From an uncultured Neptuniibacter sp. (GTDB lineage: Bacteria > Pseudomonadota > Gammaproteobacteria > Pseudomonadales > Balneatricaceae), in contig NZ_CANMIR010000006.1 in assembly GCF_947498015.1 (NCBI RefSeq), forward strand, positions 124,001-188,000: a stretch of DNA of 64,000 nucleotides, read 5' to 3'. Of this stretch, positions 8,597 to 16,801 are shown piece after piece. The translations under genes were made by a program, and so were the position numbers. Within the stretch, counting starts at the first letter, position 1; every line of letters starts with the position of its first letter. The notes beneath the pieces are model-generated. The model was not told the origin of the DNA and did no database searches. It saw only the letters and a list, made by a program, of their open reading frames with translations.

Positions 8597-9358
8597 TCAG
8601 AGCTGGATCAGGTCCCGGTGGTGGAGTCGATCGATCTGCCATTCGGGCAGTAGCTTTCTACATTGCTGCATGATGGTATCTTCAAAGCCGGGTTTTAGGT
8701 GAGTGATCATGATACGAGTATCTTTGTGCTGAAACTGAGCGAGCTGATGAGTAAGGTGGCTGGGGGTAAGATGGCCGCTCAAGCGAGCAAGCTCATCGAC
8801 TTCATCAGTAAAAGAAACATCGATAATTAATAGGTCAGGATTATATTTATTCAGGAGAGGCCATAGTGCATCGTTGCAACCTGAATCACCTGTAAAGGCA
8901 AAACTTGAGCTGTCATCCATTATCAGATAACCCGCTGTCGGCGTTGGGTGTTCAGCGGGAAGGACTCGAATCTGTTTGTTTTGAAGCGTTAATTCGGAAC
9001 CGGTTTCAACACGATGAAGATGGATTATAGGCTTGTTCTCTGGCAGACAAGTGTAGTCGGGCCAGATGGTCCAGTTGAAAATATGTTGTTGTAAAGCGTC
9101 TATGACTGCGGGAAGGGCATACACATTGATCGGATGAGTATGTTGGTCGTAGATCGTTGCCAGCATCAGGGGAAGGCCGATAATATGATCAATGTGGGCG
9201 TGGGTGATTACAACATCCTGAACCTTAAGCATCTGCTCCATGGTCAGTAGTTCGATACCGGTACCGGCATCAACCAACAGGGTTTCATCAAGTAAAAAAG
9301 TCGTGGTTTTCAGTCCGTGGCCGATACCACCACTACAGCCCAACACTTCGATATTCAC
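8597..9358 (-). CDS. Class II cyclic-nucleotide phosphodiesterase, metallo-beta-lactamase fold
   Basis: A 253-residue cytoplasmic enzyme of the metallo-beta-lactamase fold. It has the THAHIDHIIGLP metal motif (about residues 52-63), later ligands at AEHPT (about 135) and TGDSG (about 156-160), and ITHLKPG near the C-terminus. The motif after GIELL and the overall layout match class II 3',5'-cyclic-nucleotide phosphodiesterases (yeast PDE1, Vibrio CpdP), which hydrolyse cAMP or cGMP. RNase Z-like proteins are the alternative, but the HAHIDH sequence and the neighbouring class III cyclase favour the phosphodiesterase. It is convergent with the FecR gene and divergent from the GspE-like gene, 56 bases away. 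Confidence 0.72.
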   Translation of the reverse strand: MNIEVLGCSGGIGHGLKTTTFLLDETLLVDAGTGIELLTMEQMLKVQDVVITHAHIDHIIGLPLMLATIYDQHTHPINVYALPAVIDALQQHIFNWTIWPDYTCLPENKPIIHLHRVETGSELTLQNKQIRVLPAEHPTPTAGYLIMDDSSSFAFTGDSGCNDALWPLLNKYNPDLLIIDVSFTDEVDELARLSGHLTPSHLTHQLAQFQHKDTRIMITHLKPGFEDTIMQQCRKLLPEWQIDRLHHRDLIQL

Positions 9359-9414
9359 TTTCTACCTCGGATGTGGTTATCAAGCATAAAAAAATAACAG
9401 TTTAAGTATGGTTT

Positions 9415-11679
9415 GTGCAGATGACAAAAGCGATTGATCAAGCGTCTCAGAAGTTCTACGACCGAATGACCAAGGTGCTGAGTAAAATCTACCAGGCGCG
9501 AAGCTTTGAAGATGCTTACCCTCTGGTAGAAAAAGCGCTTTTAATTCTGTTTCATGCTCAGCGACTCACCGTATATCAACGTAATCGTTCGAGCAAGGAT
9601 ATTGTCTCTCGCTTTAAAACGGGAAATGATCTGCAGGAGATCAGAGTTCCTATAACCGCATCTTCGATCGCGGGATATGTCGCATTAAGTAAAAAAGCAA
9701 TCATCATCAATGATGTGAGAGATTCTGAAGAGCTGAAATCGATCCATCTCGCCCTTAGATTTAATGATTCGTTTGAAAAAAATATAGAGTTCACCAGCAG
9801 GTCAATGTTGGTTGTACCGATCCTCTATAAAGATGTGTTGCTCGGTGTGCTCCAGATCATCAATCGTGAAGATGATAGAGCGTTTACTCAACAGGATCTG
9901 GAGAGAACGCAGGAGTTTGCCGAGTTACTGGGGCAGAAGTTTCGTTATGATTTCGGCTGCACAGAGGGGCCATATGATTACCTTCTGGAGCAGCAACTGA
10001 TTGACGAGAAGGCCTTCAAACAGTTAGAAAAAAAGGCGGATAGTCGGACACCTTTAAGCCGCTTACTAAGAGATCATGCACGTTTAACCAGCAGTCAGAT
10101 CGGTCAGTCACTGGAGTGCTATTATCAGGTTCCCTTTATCTCCTATAACCCGGAAAAATACTACCTTCACCCCCTTTGTGAACAGGTCAATAAAGCGTAT
10201 CTGAAAAACAGTAATATCGCGCTGCTGGCAGAACATGGCAGTGAGATGGTTTTCATCTTAATCGAAGATCCTAACGATACGCATCGGTTGATCGAGATTA
10301 AGAATGTTGTGGGTTCACATGAGTCTCAGGTCTGTGTGGGGCTGCTTGATGATATTCACCAATATCTGGGTGTCAGCATTGGGGGGCCGCAACAGGACGG
10401 TGCTAATCTCAGTTCCCTTCTGGATGAGCTTGAGGATGCTCAGGAGCTGGACCCTGAAGAGAGTGGAGCAGATACGGAAGATGTCTCTGAAGAGGACTCC
10501 ACAGTGGTTCGCCTTGTGAACCGGGTGCTACTGGATGCAAAACGATTGCGAGCATCTGATGTGCATATTGAACCAGGGAAAGGCCGTACTCCGACGAGTG
10601 TAAGGATGAGAATTGATGGGGTCTGCCAAGAGATCATTCAGGTCCCTGCTACGCATGCGAAAGCAACGGTCTCTCGTATAAAAATCATGTCGCGGCTGGA
10701 TATTGCAGAAAAACGCTTACCTCAGGATGGCAAGTTTGCAGTACGTCTTCAGGGGCAGCCCTTGGAGGTGCGTGTTGCAACCATCCCAACGGTCAATGGT
10801 GAAGGGGTTGTGATGCGTTTGTTGCAATCTGGGGAGCCGGTACCCTTTGATCAAATGAACTTCTCACCCTCCAACAAGCAGGGTGTTGAAGAGCTGCTAC
10901 AACATCCCCATGGGATCCTGTTAGTTGTGGGGCCGACCGGTTCTGGTAAGACAACAACGTTGCATGCGCTGTTGGCTACGTTGAATACGCCGGAAAAAAA
11001 GATATGGACGGCGGAGGATCCTGTTGAAATCACCCAGCCAGGGTTACAACAGGTGCAGATACAACCCAAAACTGGTTTTACCTTTGCAGCGGCATTGCGT
11101 GCATTCCTCAGGGCAGATCCGGATATTATTCTGATAGGTGAGATGCGAGATCAGGAGACGGCCCACTCGGCTGTTGAAGCTTCTTTGACTGGCCATCTGG
11201 TGCTCTCAACTCTGCATACCAATTCGGCACCCGAAACAATTACGCGTCTTCTGGATCTGGGGATCGATCCTGTCAGTTTCTCTGATGCGTTATTGGGGGT
11301 ATTAGCTCAGCGACTTGTGAGGACATTGTGCCCGAGTTGTCGTCAGGACTACAACGCCTCCGCTGAAGAGGTCGCGTTTTTGAAAAGGCGATATGGTGAT
11401 GATGCCGATGAGCTTAATTTGAGTGATAAAGTGAAGCTCTATAAAGCTGAAGGCTGTGAAGAGTGCAACCATACAGGCTACCGGGGACGTACCGGTATCC
11501 ACGAACTTCTGGTTTCGACGCCGGCTATGCGGGAGAAAATCTATCAGGGGGCGACGATCGGTGAGATCCGAGTTCAGGCGGAAGCCGATGGTATGAGAAG
11601 CCTATTGCAGGATGGCATCTTAAAGGTATTGAAAGGCGATATTGATTTTGACCAGCTTCGCAGGGTCACCGCAGAGTAA
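9415..11679 (+). CDS. GAF domain-GspE/PilB-type secretion ATPase
   Basis: A 754-residue hexameric-type secretion ATPase with an extra sensor. A GAF domain fills about residues 15-185. A GspE N-terminal-like region (about 195-335) follows, with LSRLLRDHARLTSSQIGQSL resembling half of an MshEN c-di-GMP module. Next is an acidic linker (340-365) and the ATPase: Walker A 506-513 (GPTGSGKT), Walker B near 571-576 (IILIGE), and the His box LSTLHTNSAPET. The zinc tetrad is C639, C642, C681 and C684. All catalytic motifs are present. It starts at GTG 9415 or ATG 9421, both with a weak ribosome site. No GspD, GspF or pilin genes are in the window, so its machine is elsewhere or it is an orphan. The cyclase follows after 3 bases. 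Confidence 0.88.
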   Translation: MQMTKAIDQASQKFYDRMTKVLSKIYQARSFEDAYPLVEKALLILFHAQRLTVYQRNRSSKDIVSRFKTGNDLQEIRVPITASSIAGYVALSKKAIIINDVRDSEELKSIHLALRFNDSFEKNIEFTSRSMLVVPILYKDVLLGVLQIINREDDRAFTQQDLERTQEFAELLGQKFRYDFGCTEGPYDYLLEQQLIDEKAFKQLEKKADSRTPLSRLLRDHARLTSSQIGQSLECYYQVPFISYNPEKYYLHPLCEQVNKAYLKNSNIALLAEHGSEMVFILIEDPNDTHRLIEIKNVVGSHESQVCVGLLDDIHQYLGVSIGGPQQDGANLSSLLDELEDAQELDPEESGADTEDVSEEDSTVVRLVNRVLLDAKRLRASDVHIEPGKGRTPTSVRMRIDGVCQEIIQVPATHAKATVSRIKIMSRLDIAEKRLPQDGKFAVRLQGQPLEVRVATIPTVNGEGVVMRLLQSGEPVPFDQMNFSPSNKQGVEELLQHPHGILLVVGPTGSGKTTTLHALLATLNTPEKKIWTAEDPVEITQPGLQQVQIQPKTGFTFAAALRAFLRADPDIILIGEMRDQETAHSAVEASLTGHLVLSTLHTNSAPETITRLLDLGIDPVSFSDALLGVLAQRLVRTLCPSCRQDYNASAEEVAFLKRRYGDDADELNLSDKVKLYKAEGCEECNHTGYRGRTGIHELLVSTPAMREKIYQGATIGEIRVQAEADGMRSLLQDGILKVLKGDIDFDQLRRVTAE

Positions 11680-11682
11680 CCT

Positions 11683-13878
11683 ATGAAGCAACGTTGGATC
11701 AGGACCGGATTAGGTATTCTATTAACTCTGCTGATGCTCTTTCCTGTCATTCAGGGGACACGTCCAGACCTATTGACCCGTTTTGAATACGATCTTTATG
11801 ACCTGCGCTTACAGCAATTTTTGTTAAGTGAGCAGGACCCCCGGATTGTGATTGTTGATATCGATGAAAAAAGCTTATCTGCGGAGGGGCGCTGGCCGTG
11901 GAATAGAACAAAATTAGCTATCCTGATCGAGCAGCTTTTTAATCACTACGGAGCTGCAATTGTTGGTTTCGATATGGTGTTTTCTGAAGCGGATCAGAGC
12001 GTTGATCTCAATACACTGAGGATGCTACTTCAACAGAACAAGGGGGCTGTAAAGCTCGATCATATCGTTTCACAGCTCAGTTCGGATCAGGTCTTTGCTC
12101 AGGCGATTGCGGATCGTCCTGTTGTCTTGGGCTATCTGTTTGATCGCAGTACAAAACAGCTGCAAGTGGGCAACCCGGGCAGAGCTATCATTGGCAGTGA
12201 TCCTGAGCTCAGTTCCCTTCCGATACCGCAAGCGAGCGGTATTATCTCCAGTATCGACCAGATTCAGGAGATTAGTGACTGGAACGGTTTTTTTGATAAT
12301 CCGATGGTTGATTCAGATGGGGTCTATCGACGCGTTCCCTTGCTACAGCGCTATCAGGAGGAGTACTTTCCCTCTCTGGCCTTAGCGATGATCCTCGCAC
12401 TTTTCGATGAGAAAGAGGTTTCAGCCATCGTTGAGCATGATGCAACGGCTAAACACAGCGCATTGGTTGCGGTAGAAGCCGCGGGCGTCAGAATCCCTGT
12501 TGATGAACACGGCGCAGTTCTGGTGCCCTACCGTGGACCACAGGGTAGCTTTCCCTATGTATCTGCTACAGATGTGATCAATGGAACAGCTGATATAAAC
12601 CGTCTTGAGGGAACGATTGTACTGATCGGTACCAGTGCGGCAGGCCTGCTTGATCTTAGGGTAACTCCGATGAGTAACCGTTATTCAGGGGTAGAGGTAC
12701 ATGCCAATATTATCTCTGGCATTCTGGACGAGCGTATCTGGCATCAACCGGATTACACGTTGGCGGTTGAGTTATTACAGCTGTTAGTCAGTGGCTTGTT
12801 GCTCTCTTTCCTGATCCCGCGCGCAAGTGTGCTGGTCTCTACTCTCGTGACTTTGGGCTGGGTGGGGGCCTTGGTGAGTTTCAACCTGTATGCCTGGAGC
12901 CAGCTGCTTTGGGTTGTCCCTTTGGGCTATACCCTGATGCTGGTGGTTGCACTCTATCTGTTTCAACAGACCACCGGGTATTTCTTTGAAACCAGGAATA
13001 TAGCCCAGTTGGCTAATCAGTTCGGCCAGTATATTCCACCCGAGGTTGTGAAAGAGCTGGGAGAGCAGGATCAGCAGGTACAGTTAAGTGGTGAGAGCCG
13101 TGAGATGAGTGTTTTCTTCTCTGATGTACGGGGATTTACCAGTTTATCGGAGCAGCTCTCACCGACACAGTTAACCCGACTCATGAATATCTACCTGACA
13201 GGGGTAACCCGGGTGATTCATGAACACCGTGGGACTGTTGATAAATATATCGGTGATGCGGTTATGGCATTCTGGGGTGCGCCATTGAAAGATGAAGGCC
13301 ACGCACGACACGCGTTGCAGGCTGCTATGAGGATGGTCGCAATTTTGCCTGAGATTAATCAGCAATTACAACGAGAAAACCTGCCTGCAGTTCGTGTCGG
13401 TATGGGGATTAACTCGGGTTACATGAATGTCGGAAACATGGGTTCATCGTTCCGAATGGCTTATACGGTGATGGGAGACGCGGTCAATCTGGCTTCGCGT
13501 CTTGAGGGATTGACCAAGTTCTATGGTGTTCCGCTGCTTGTTAGTGGAGAGGTGGTCGATCAGGTACCGGAATATCTTTACCGTAAATTAGATCTTGTAC
13601 AGGTCAAAGGGCGGCAGGAGCCGGTGGAACTATATGCACCTATAGCGTTGAAAGCATCTTGCTCAGAAGATGAGATCTCACAGGTGGCGCTTTTCGAACA
13701 AGGGCTCAAACACTATGTAGATAAAGAGTGGCAGGTTGCTCGTGATTGTTTCCAGACGTACTTAAACCGCTGTGCAGATGATCAACCCAGCCAGATCTAT
13801 CTTGAGAGAATATCTGAGTTTGAACAGACCCCTCCCGATCAGCAGTGGCGGGGAGTGTTCAGTCATACCTCTAAATAG
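11683..13878 (+). CDS. CHASE2-class III adenylate cyclase
   Basis: A 731-residue membrane receptor cyclase. One N-terminal membrane segment (about 7-24) is followed by a periplasmic CHASE2 sensor (about 25-350), three closely spaced membrane segments (about 358-432) and a cytoplasmic class III catalytic domain (about 470-625). Metal-binding aspartates are D481 (FSDVRGFT) and D525 (YIGDAV); transition-state residues are N602 and R606. The base-specifying pair is K521/T595, the Lys/Thr pair known from cAMP-making bacterial cyclases, so cAMP is predicted rather than cGMP. A short helical tail (about 660-725) may be TPR-like. It is in an operon with the GspE-like ATPase (3-base gap). The neighbouring phosphodiesterase could remove the product. 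Confidence 0.9.
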   Translation: MKQRWIRTGLGILLTLLMLFPVIQGTRPDLLTRFEYDLYDLRLQQFLLSEQDPRIVIVDIDEKSLSAEGRWPWNRTKLAILIEQLFNHYGAAIVGFDMVFSEADQSVDLNTLRMLLQQNKGAVKLDHIVSQLSSDQVFAQAIADRPVVLGYLFDRSTKQLQVGNPGRAIIGSDPELSSLPIPQASGIISSIDQIQEISDWNGFFDNPMVDSDGVYRRVPLLQRYQEEYFPSLALAMILALFDEKEVSAIVEHDATAKHSALVAVEAAGVRIPVDEHGAVLVPYRGPQGSFPYVSATDVINGTADINRLEGTIVLIGTSAAGLLDLRVTPMSNRYSGVEVHANIISGILDERIWHQPDYTLAVELLQLLVSGLLLSFLIPRASVLVSTLVTLGWVGALVSFNLYAWSQLLWVVPLGYTLMLVVALYLFQQTTGYFFETRNIAQLANQFGQYIPPEVVKELGEQDQQVQLSGESREMSVFFSDVRGFTSLSEQLSPTQLTRLMNIYLTGVTRVIHEHRGTVDKYIGDAVMAFWGAPLKDEGHARHALQAAMRMVAILPEINQQLQRENLPAVRVGMGINSGYMNVGNMGSSFRMAYTVMGDAVNLASRLEGLTKFYGVPLLVSGEVVDQVPEYLYRKLDLVQVKGRQEPVELYAPIALKASCSEDEISQVALFEQGLKHYVDKEWQVARDCFQTYLNRCADDQPSQIYLERISEFEQTPPDQQWRGVFSHTSK

Positions 13879-13888
13879 GCTCGTGGTT

Positions 13889-15481
13889 TCAGTTCAACCC
13901 GGGTAGTGCAGCCAGATCAAACTGATCTATCTGTCTGGGGGTCATATGCTTTTTCGCATACTCAAGATAGGTTCCGCTGCTAACAAACAGTTGAAACAGA
14001 TCTTTATCCAGATGGTTGTCTTCCACCATTCTGCCCAAAATGTTCATTGCTTGAGAGAGTAGCATCCCTTTTTTGTAGGGGCGATCTGGGGAGGTCAGTG
14101 CTTCAAATATATCTGCAATACACATAATTCGGGCACGGATTGAAAGCTGATCAGCAGTCAGTCCTCTCGGATACCCGCTTCCATCCATATGCTCATGATG
14201 ATTACAGGCGATCTCGGGCACACGTTGAAGGGTTTTGGGGTAGTTGAGTGATTCGAGCATATCAATGGATACCTTGATATGGTCGCGCATCACCTGCCGT
14301 TCGTCCTCTGTTAATGTTCCTTTAGGAATACAGAGGTTATCAATCTCATCACGGGTCAATAGCTGGCGGGTGTTTCCGCTACTATCAGTCCAGACTAACT
14401 CACCTATTCCCTGAATTCTGGCCCTATCTTCATCGGCCATAAATTCGGAGCCGGTATTGGAGCTGCGAAGAAACTCAAGATCATCATCCAGCTGCTGCAG
14501 CTGCGAGGTCAGGGCGTTACTGACACACTCATAATCGGTTTCAGAGAGGCTCTCTTTCTGGTGCATCAGATCCAGTTGCAGCTGTAACTTATACTCCCTA
14601 AAACGTGATTCAATCACTTCGATGCGATCAAACATCGTATGTAGTTTTGTTGCCTTGTCGATGATGTATTCGGGGGTCGTAATTTTACCGCAGTCATGTA
14701 ACCAAGCAGCAATGCGTAACTCATACATCTCCGCATCATTAAAGTTTTTGCTGCCGAGTGGGCCATCACTTGTCTGATTGACCGCATTTGCCAGAAGCAT
14801 CGCAATCTCAGGAACCTGTTCACAATGTTTACCCGTGACCGGTGACTTATGGTCGATCGCCCGGCCTATCAACTTAATGAAGGATTCAAACAGGAGCCGT
14901 TGAGCATCAATAAGGCGGCGCTTAGTCAAAACTGCTGCTGCCAGTGATGCCAATGATTCAACCAGATTCTGTTGGGCTTCAGGGAAAGAGATAATCTTAC
15001 CCTGGTTATCTTGCGCGTTAATCAGTTGTAATACACCGATGATCTCGCCTTCGTGATCCTGCAGTGGCACACATAGGAACGATTTTGAGTGGTAGCTTAG
15101 TTGTTTATCGAAATTCCGGGTGCCTGAAAAGTCGTAGTCATCGCACGCGTAGGCATCAGGGATATTGATCGTTTCTCGCTGTACAAAGGTTTGCACTACG
15201 ACCAGTTTAGAGGCTCGCTTCTGGGCGTTATAAATTTCGATCGCTGGAAGATCATGAGGTTTACGGTGAATCCCCAGAGAGCGGTTATGCAAAATAGTAA
15301 ACTGCAGTTCATTCTCATCGTCTTCATTCAGTGTATAGAGGGTACCTGCGTCTGCATTGGTGAGCTGCATACAGCCCTGAATAATCCGATCCAGTAATCT
15401 TATATGGTCTTTTTCAGTTGTCAGAGCACTCGTCAGATCAGCCAGTTGATGAATGATTTCATGGGTGTCAGTGGTGCTCAT
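13889..15481 (-). CDS. GAF-HD-GYP phosphodiesterase
   Basis: A 530-residue soluble protein. A GAF domain (about 15-180) precedes an HD-GYP domain with WLHDCGK (H262/D263) and HHEHMDGSGYP (GYP near 436-438). HD-GYP proteins hydrolyse c-di-GMP to GMP, or in some cases cGAMP, using a di- or tri-iron centre. The HD and GYP motifs are about 174 residues apart. That is roughly 110 more than in compact members, and the insert (about 290-400) looks helical and coiled-coil-like. Both catalytic motifs are intact. The gene converges on the cyclase gene with a 10-base gap and no obvious terminator between them. Confidence 0.88.
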   Translation of the reverse strand: MSTTDTHEIIHQLADLTSALTTEKDHIRLLDRIIQGCMQLTNADAGTLYTLNEDDENELQFTILHNRSLGIHRKPHDLPAIEIYNAQKRASKLVVVQTFVQRETINIPDAYACDDYDFSGTRNFDKQLSYHSKSFLCVPLQDHEGEIIGVLQLINAQDNQGKIISFPEAQQNLVESLASLAAAVLTKRRLIDAQRLLFESFIKLIGRAIDHKSPVTGKHCEQVPEIAMLLANAVNQTSDGPLGSKNFNDAEMYELRIAAWLHDCGKITTPEYIIDKATKLHTMFDRIEVIESRFREYKLQLQLDLMHQKESLSETDYECVSNALTSQLQQLDDDLEFLRSSNTGSEFMADEDRARIQGIGELVWTDSSGNTRQLLTRDEIDNLCIPKGTLTEDERQVMRDHIKVSIDMLESLNYPKTLQRVPEIACNHHEHMDGSGYPRGLTADQLSIRARIMCIADIFEALTSPDRPYKKGMLLSQAMNILGRMVEDNHLDKDLFQLFVSSGTYLEYAKKHMTPRQIDQFDLAALPGLN

Positions 15482-15572
15482 AGCTGTTCCATTCTGAATA
15501 GATTCAAGTATGTGTAAATTTGGCTGTGAAGCTGGGCTGTGTCAAGGGAAGATCAACTTAAACTGGAGTGAA

Positions 15573-15606
15573 ATCAGGAGCCCGCCATTCCCGGAAGGCT
15601 CCTGAT
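15573..15606 (-). terminator. Probable terminator of the moxR-VWA operon
   Basis: A perfect 10-bp inverted repeat ATCAGGAGCC/GGCTCCTGAT has a 14-base loop and lies just after the VWA stop codon. The following T tract on the minus strand is weak (TTTCACT), so termination may be incomplete. Confidence 0.5.
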
Positions 15607-15613
15607 AGTCTGT

Positions 15614-16789
15614 TTATTTGGACAGGTATTTGATCGCTTGCTCAAGCCCTTCAAGGGTCAATGGATACATATGTCCATCAAGCTGTTGCTTGATCGCCTC
15701 GGTTGTCTGGGTGTACTTCCAGGAACGTTCATGGGAGGGGTTCAGCCAGATCGCCTTCTCCCAGGTATCTAATACCCTTTGAAGCCAGACTTGCCCTGTT
15801 TCCTCATTCATATGTTCAACACTGCCGTAGCGACTGAACATTTCGTAGGGCGACATAGCCGCATCGCCAACAAAAATCACCCGGTAATCTTTACCGTAGG
15901 TATGTAGCACATCGAGCGTGGAGACGGTTTCATCATAACGTCGACGATTATCTTTCCACAGTTTTTCGTAGATACAGTTATGAAAGTAATAGTATTCCAG
16001 ATGTTTGAACTCGGTTTTGGCCGCTGAAAACAGCTGTTCACACATATGGATATAGGGATCCATTGAGCCGCCGATATCCAGAAACAGAAGCACCTTGGCT
16101 GCGTTATGCCGTTCAGGAACCATCTTAATATCCAGAAGGCCTGCATTATCTGCAGTTGAGCGGATCGTATCATTGAGATCCAGCTCTTCCGCTGCACCGG
16201 TTCGGGCAAATTTGCGCAGTTTGCGCAGGGCTACCTTCATATTACGGGTGCCCAGCTCTACCTGGTCATCCAAATTTTTAAACTGGCGTTTCTCCCACAC
16301 TTTGACGGCGCGCTTATGCTTGCTCTCTCCACCGATACGGATCCCTTCAGGGTTATACCCACTGTGTCCGAAAGGGGAGGTACCGCCGGTGCCGATCCAT
16401 TTGTTACCGCCTGCATGACGATCATGTTGCTCTTTAAGCCGGTCATTCAGCGTTTCCAGTAACTTATCCAGACCACCCAGCGCTTCAATCTGAGCTTTTT
16501 CCTCTTCGGTGAGATTCTTGAGGAACTCAGCTTTTAGCCACTCTTCAGGAATCTGATCGTCAGGAAAGAGTTTAATGTCGTCCAGTCCTTTGAAGTAGAA
16601 GCCAAATGCCCGATCAAAGCGATCATAAAACTTTTCATCCTTCACCAGACAGAGGCGCGCCAGCAGATAAAAATCATCAAGATTAGCAAAGGCGACACGC
16701 TTCTGAAGGGCCTCCAGCAGGGTGAGGAGTTCTTTGATTGTGACCGGCACTTCCGCTTTTCGCAGGGTGCTAAAAAAATCAATCAGCAT
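15614..16789 (-). CDS. VWA domain protein, CoxE-like
   Basis: A 391-residue cytoplasmic protein of the CoxE-like VWA family. The C-terminal half (about 225-385) is the von Willebrand A-like domain with a metal site of the form DIGGSM. The family consensus is DxSxSM, and here the first Ser of the MIDAS is Gly. A charged region around 120-175 is rich in Gly, His and Lys. Proteins of this type work with MoxR AAA+ ATPases to insert metals or remodel partner complexes. The partner ATPase is the preceding gene, 12 bases upstream. The client is not identified: no CO dehydrogenase, nitric oxide reductase or other metalloenzyme genes lie nearby. Confidence 0.85.
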   Translation of the reverse strand: MLIDFFSTLRKAEVPVTIKELLTLLEALQKRVAFANLDDFYLLARLCLVKDEKFYDRFDRAFGFYFKGLDDIKLFPDDQIPEEWLKAEFLKNLTEEEKAQIEALGGLDKLLETLNDRLKEQHDRHAGGNKWIGTGGTSPFGHSGYNPEGIRIGGESKHKRAVKVWEKRQFKNLDDQVELGTRNMKVALRKLRKFARTGAAEELDLNDTIRSTADNAGLLDIKMVPERHNAAKVLLFLDIGGSMDPYIHMCEQLFSAAKTEFKHLEYYYFHNCIYEKLWKDNRRRYDETVSTLDVLHTYGKDYRVIFVGDAAMSPYEMFSRYGSVEHMNEETGQVWLQRVLDTWEKAIWLNPSHERSWKYTQTTEAIKQQLDGHMYPLTLEGLEQAIKYLSK

Positions 16790-16801
16790 AAAAGAGGCCT
16801 G

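Noticed and set aside
15573-15606. Mobile-element end or repeat family at the 10-bp inverted repeat
   Set aside because: Only one copy was noticed and it lies exactly at the end of an operon, so a terminator is the simpler reading.
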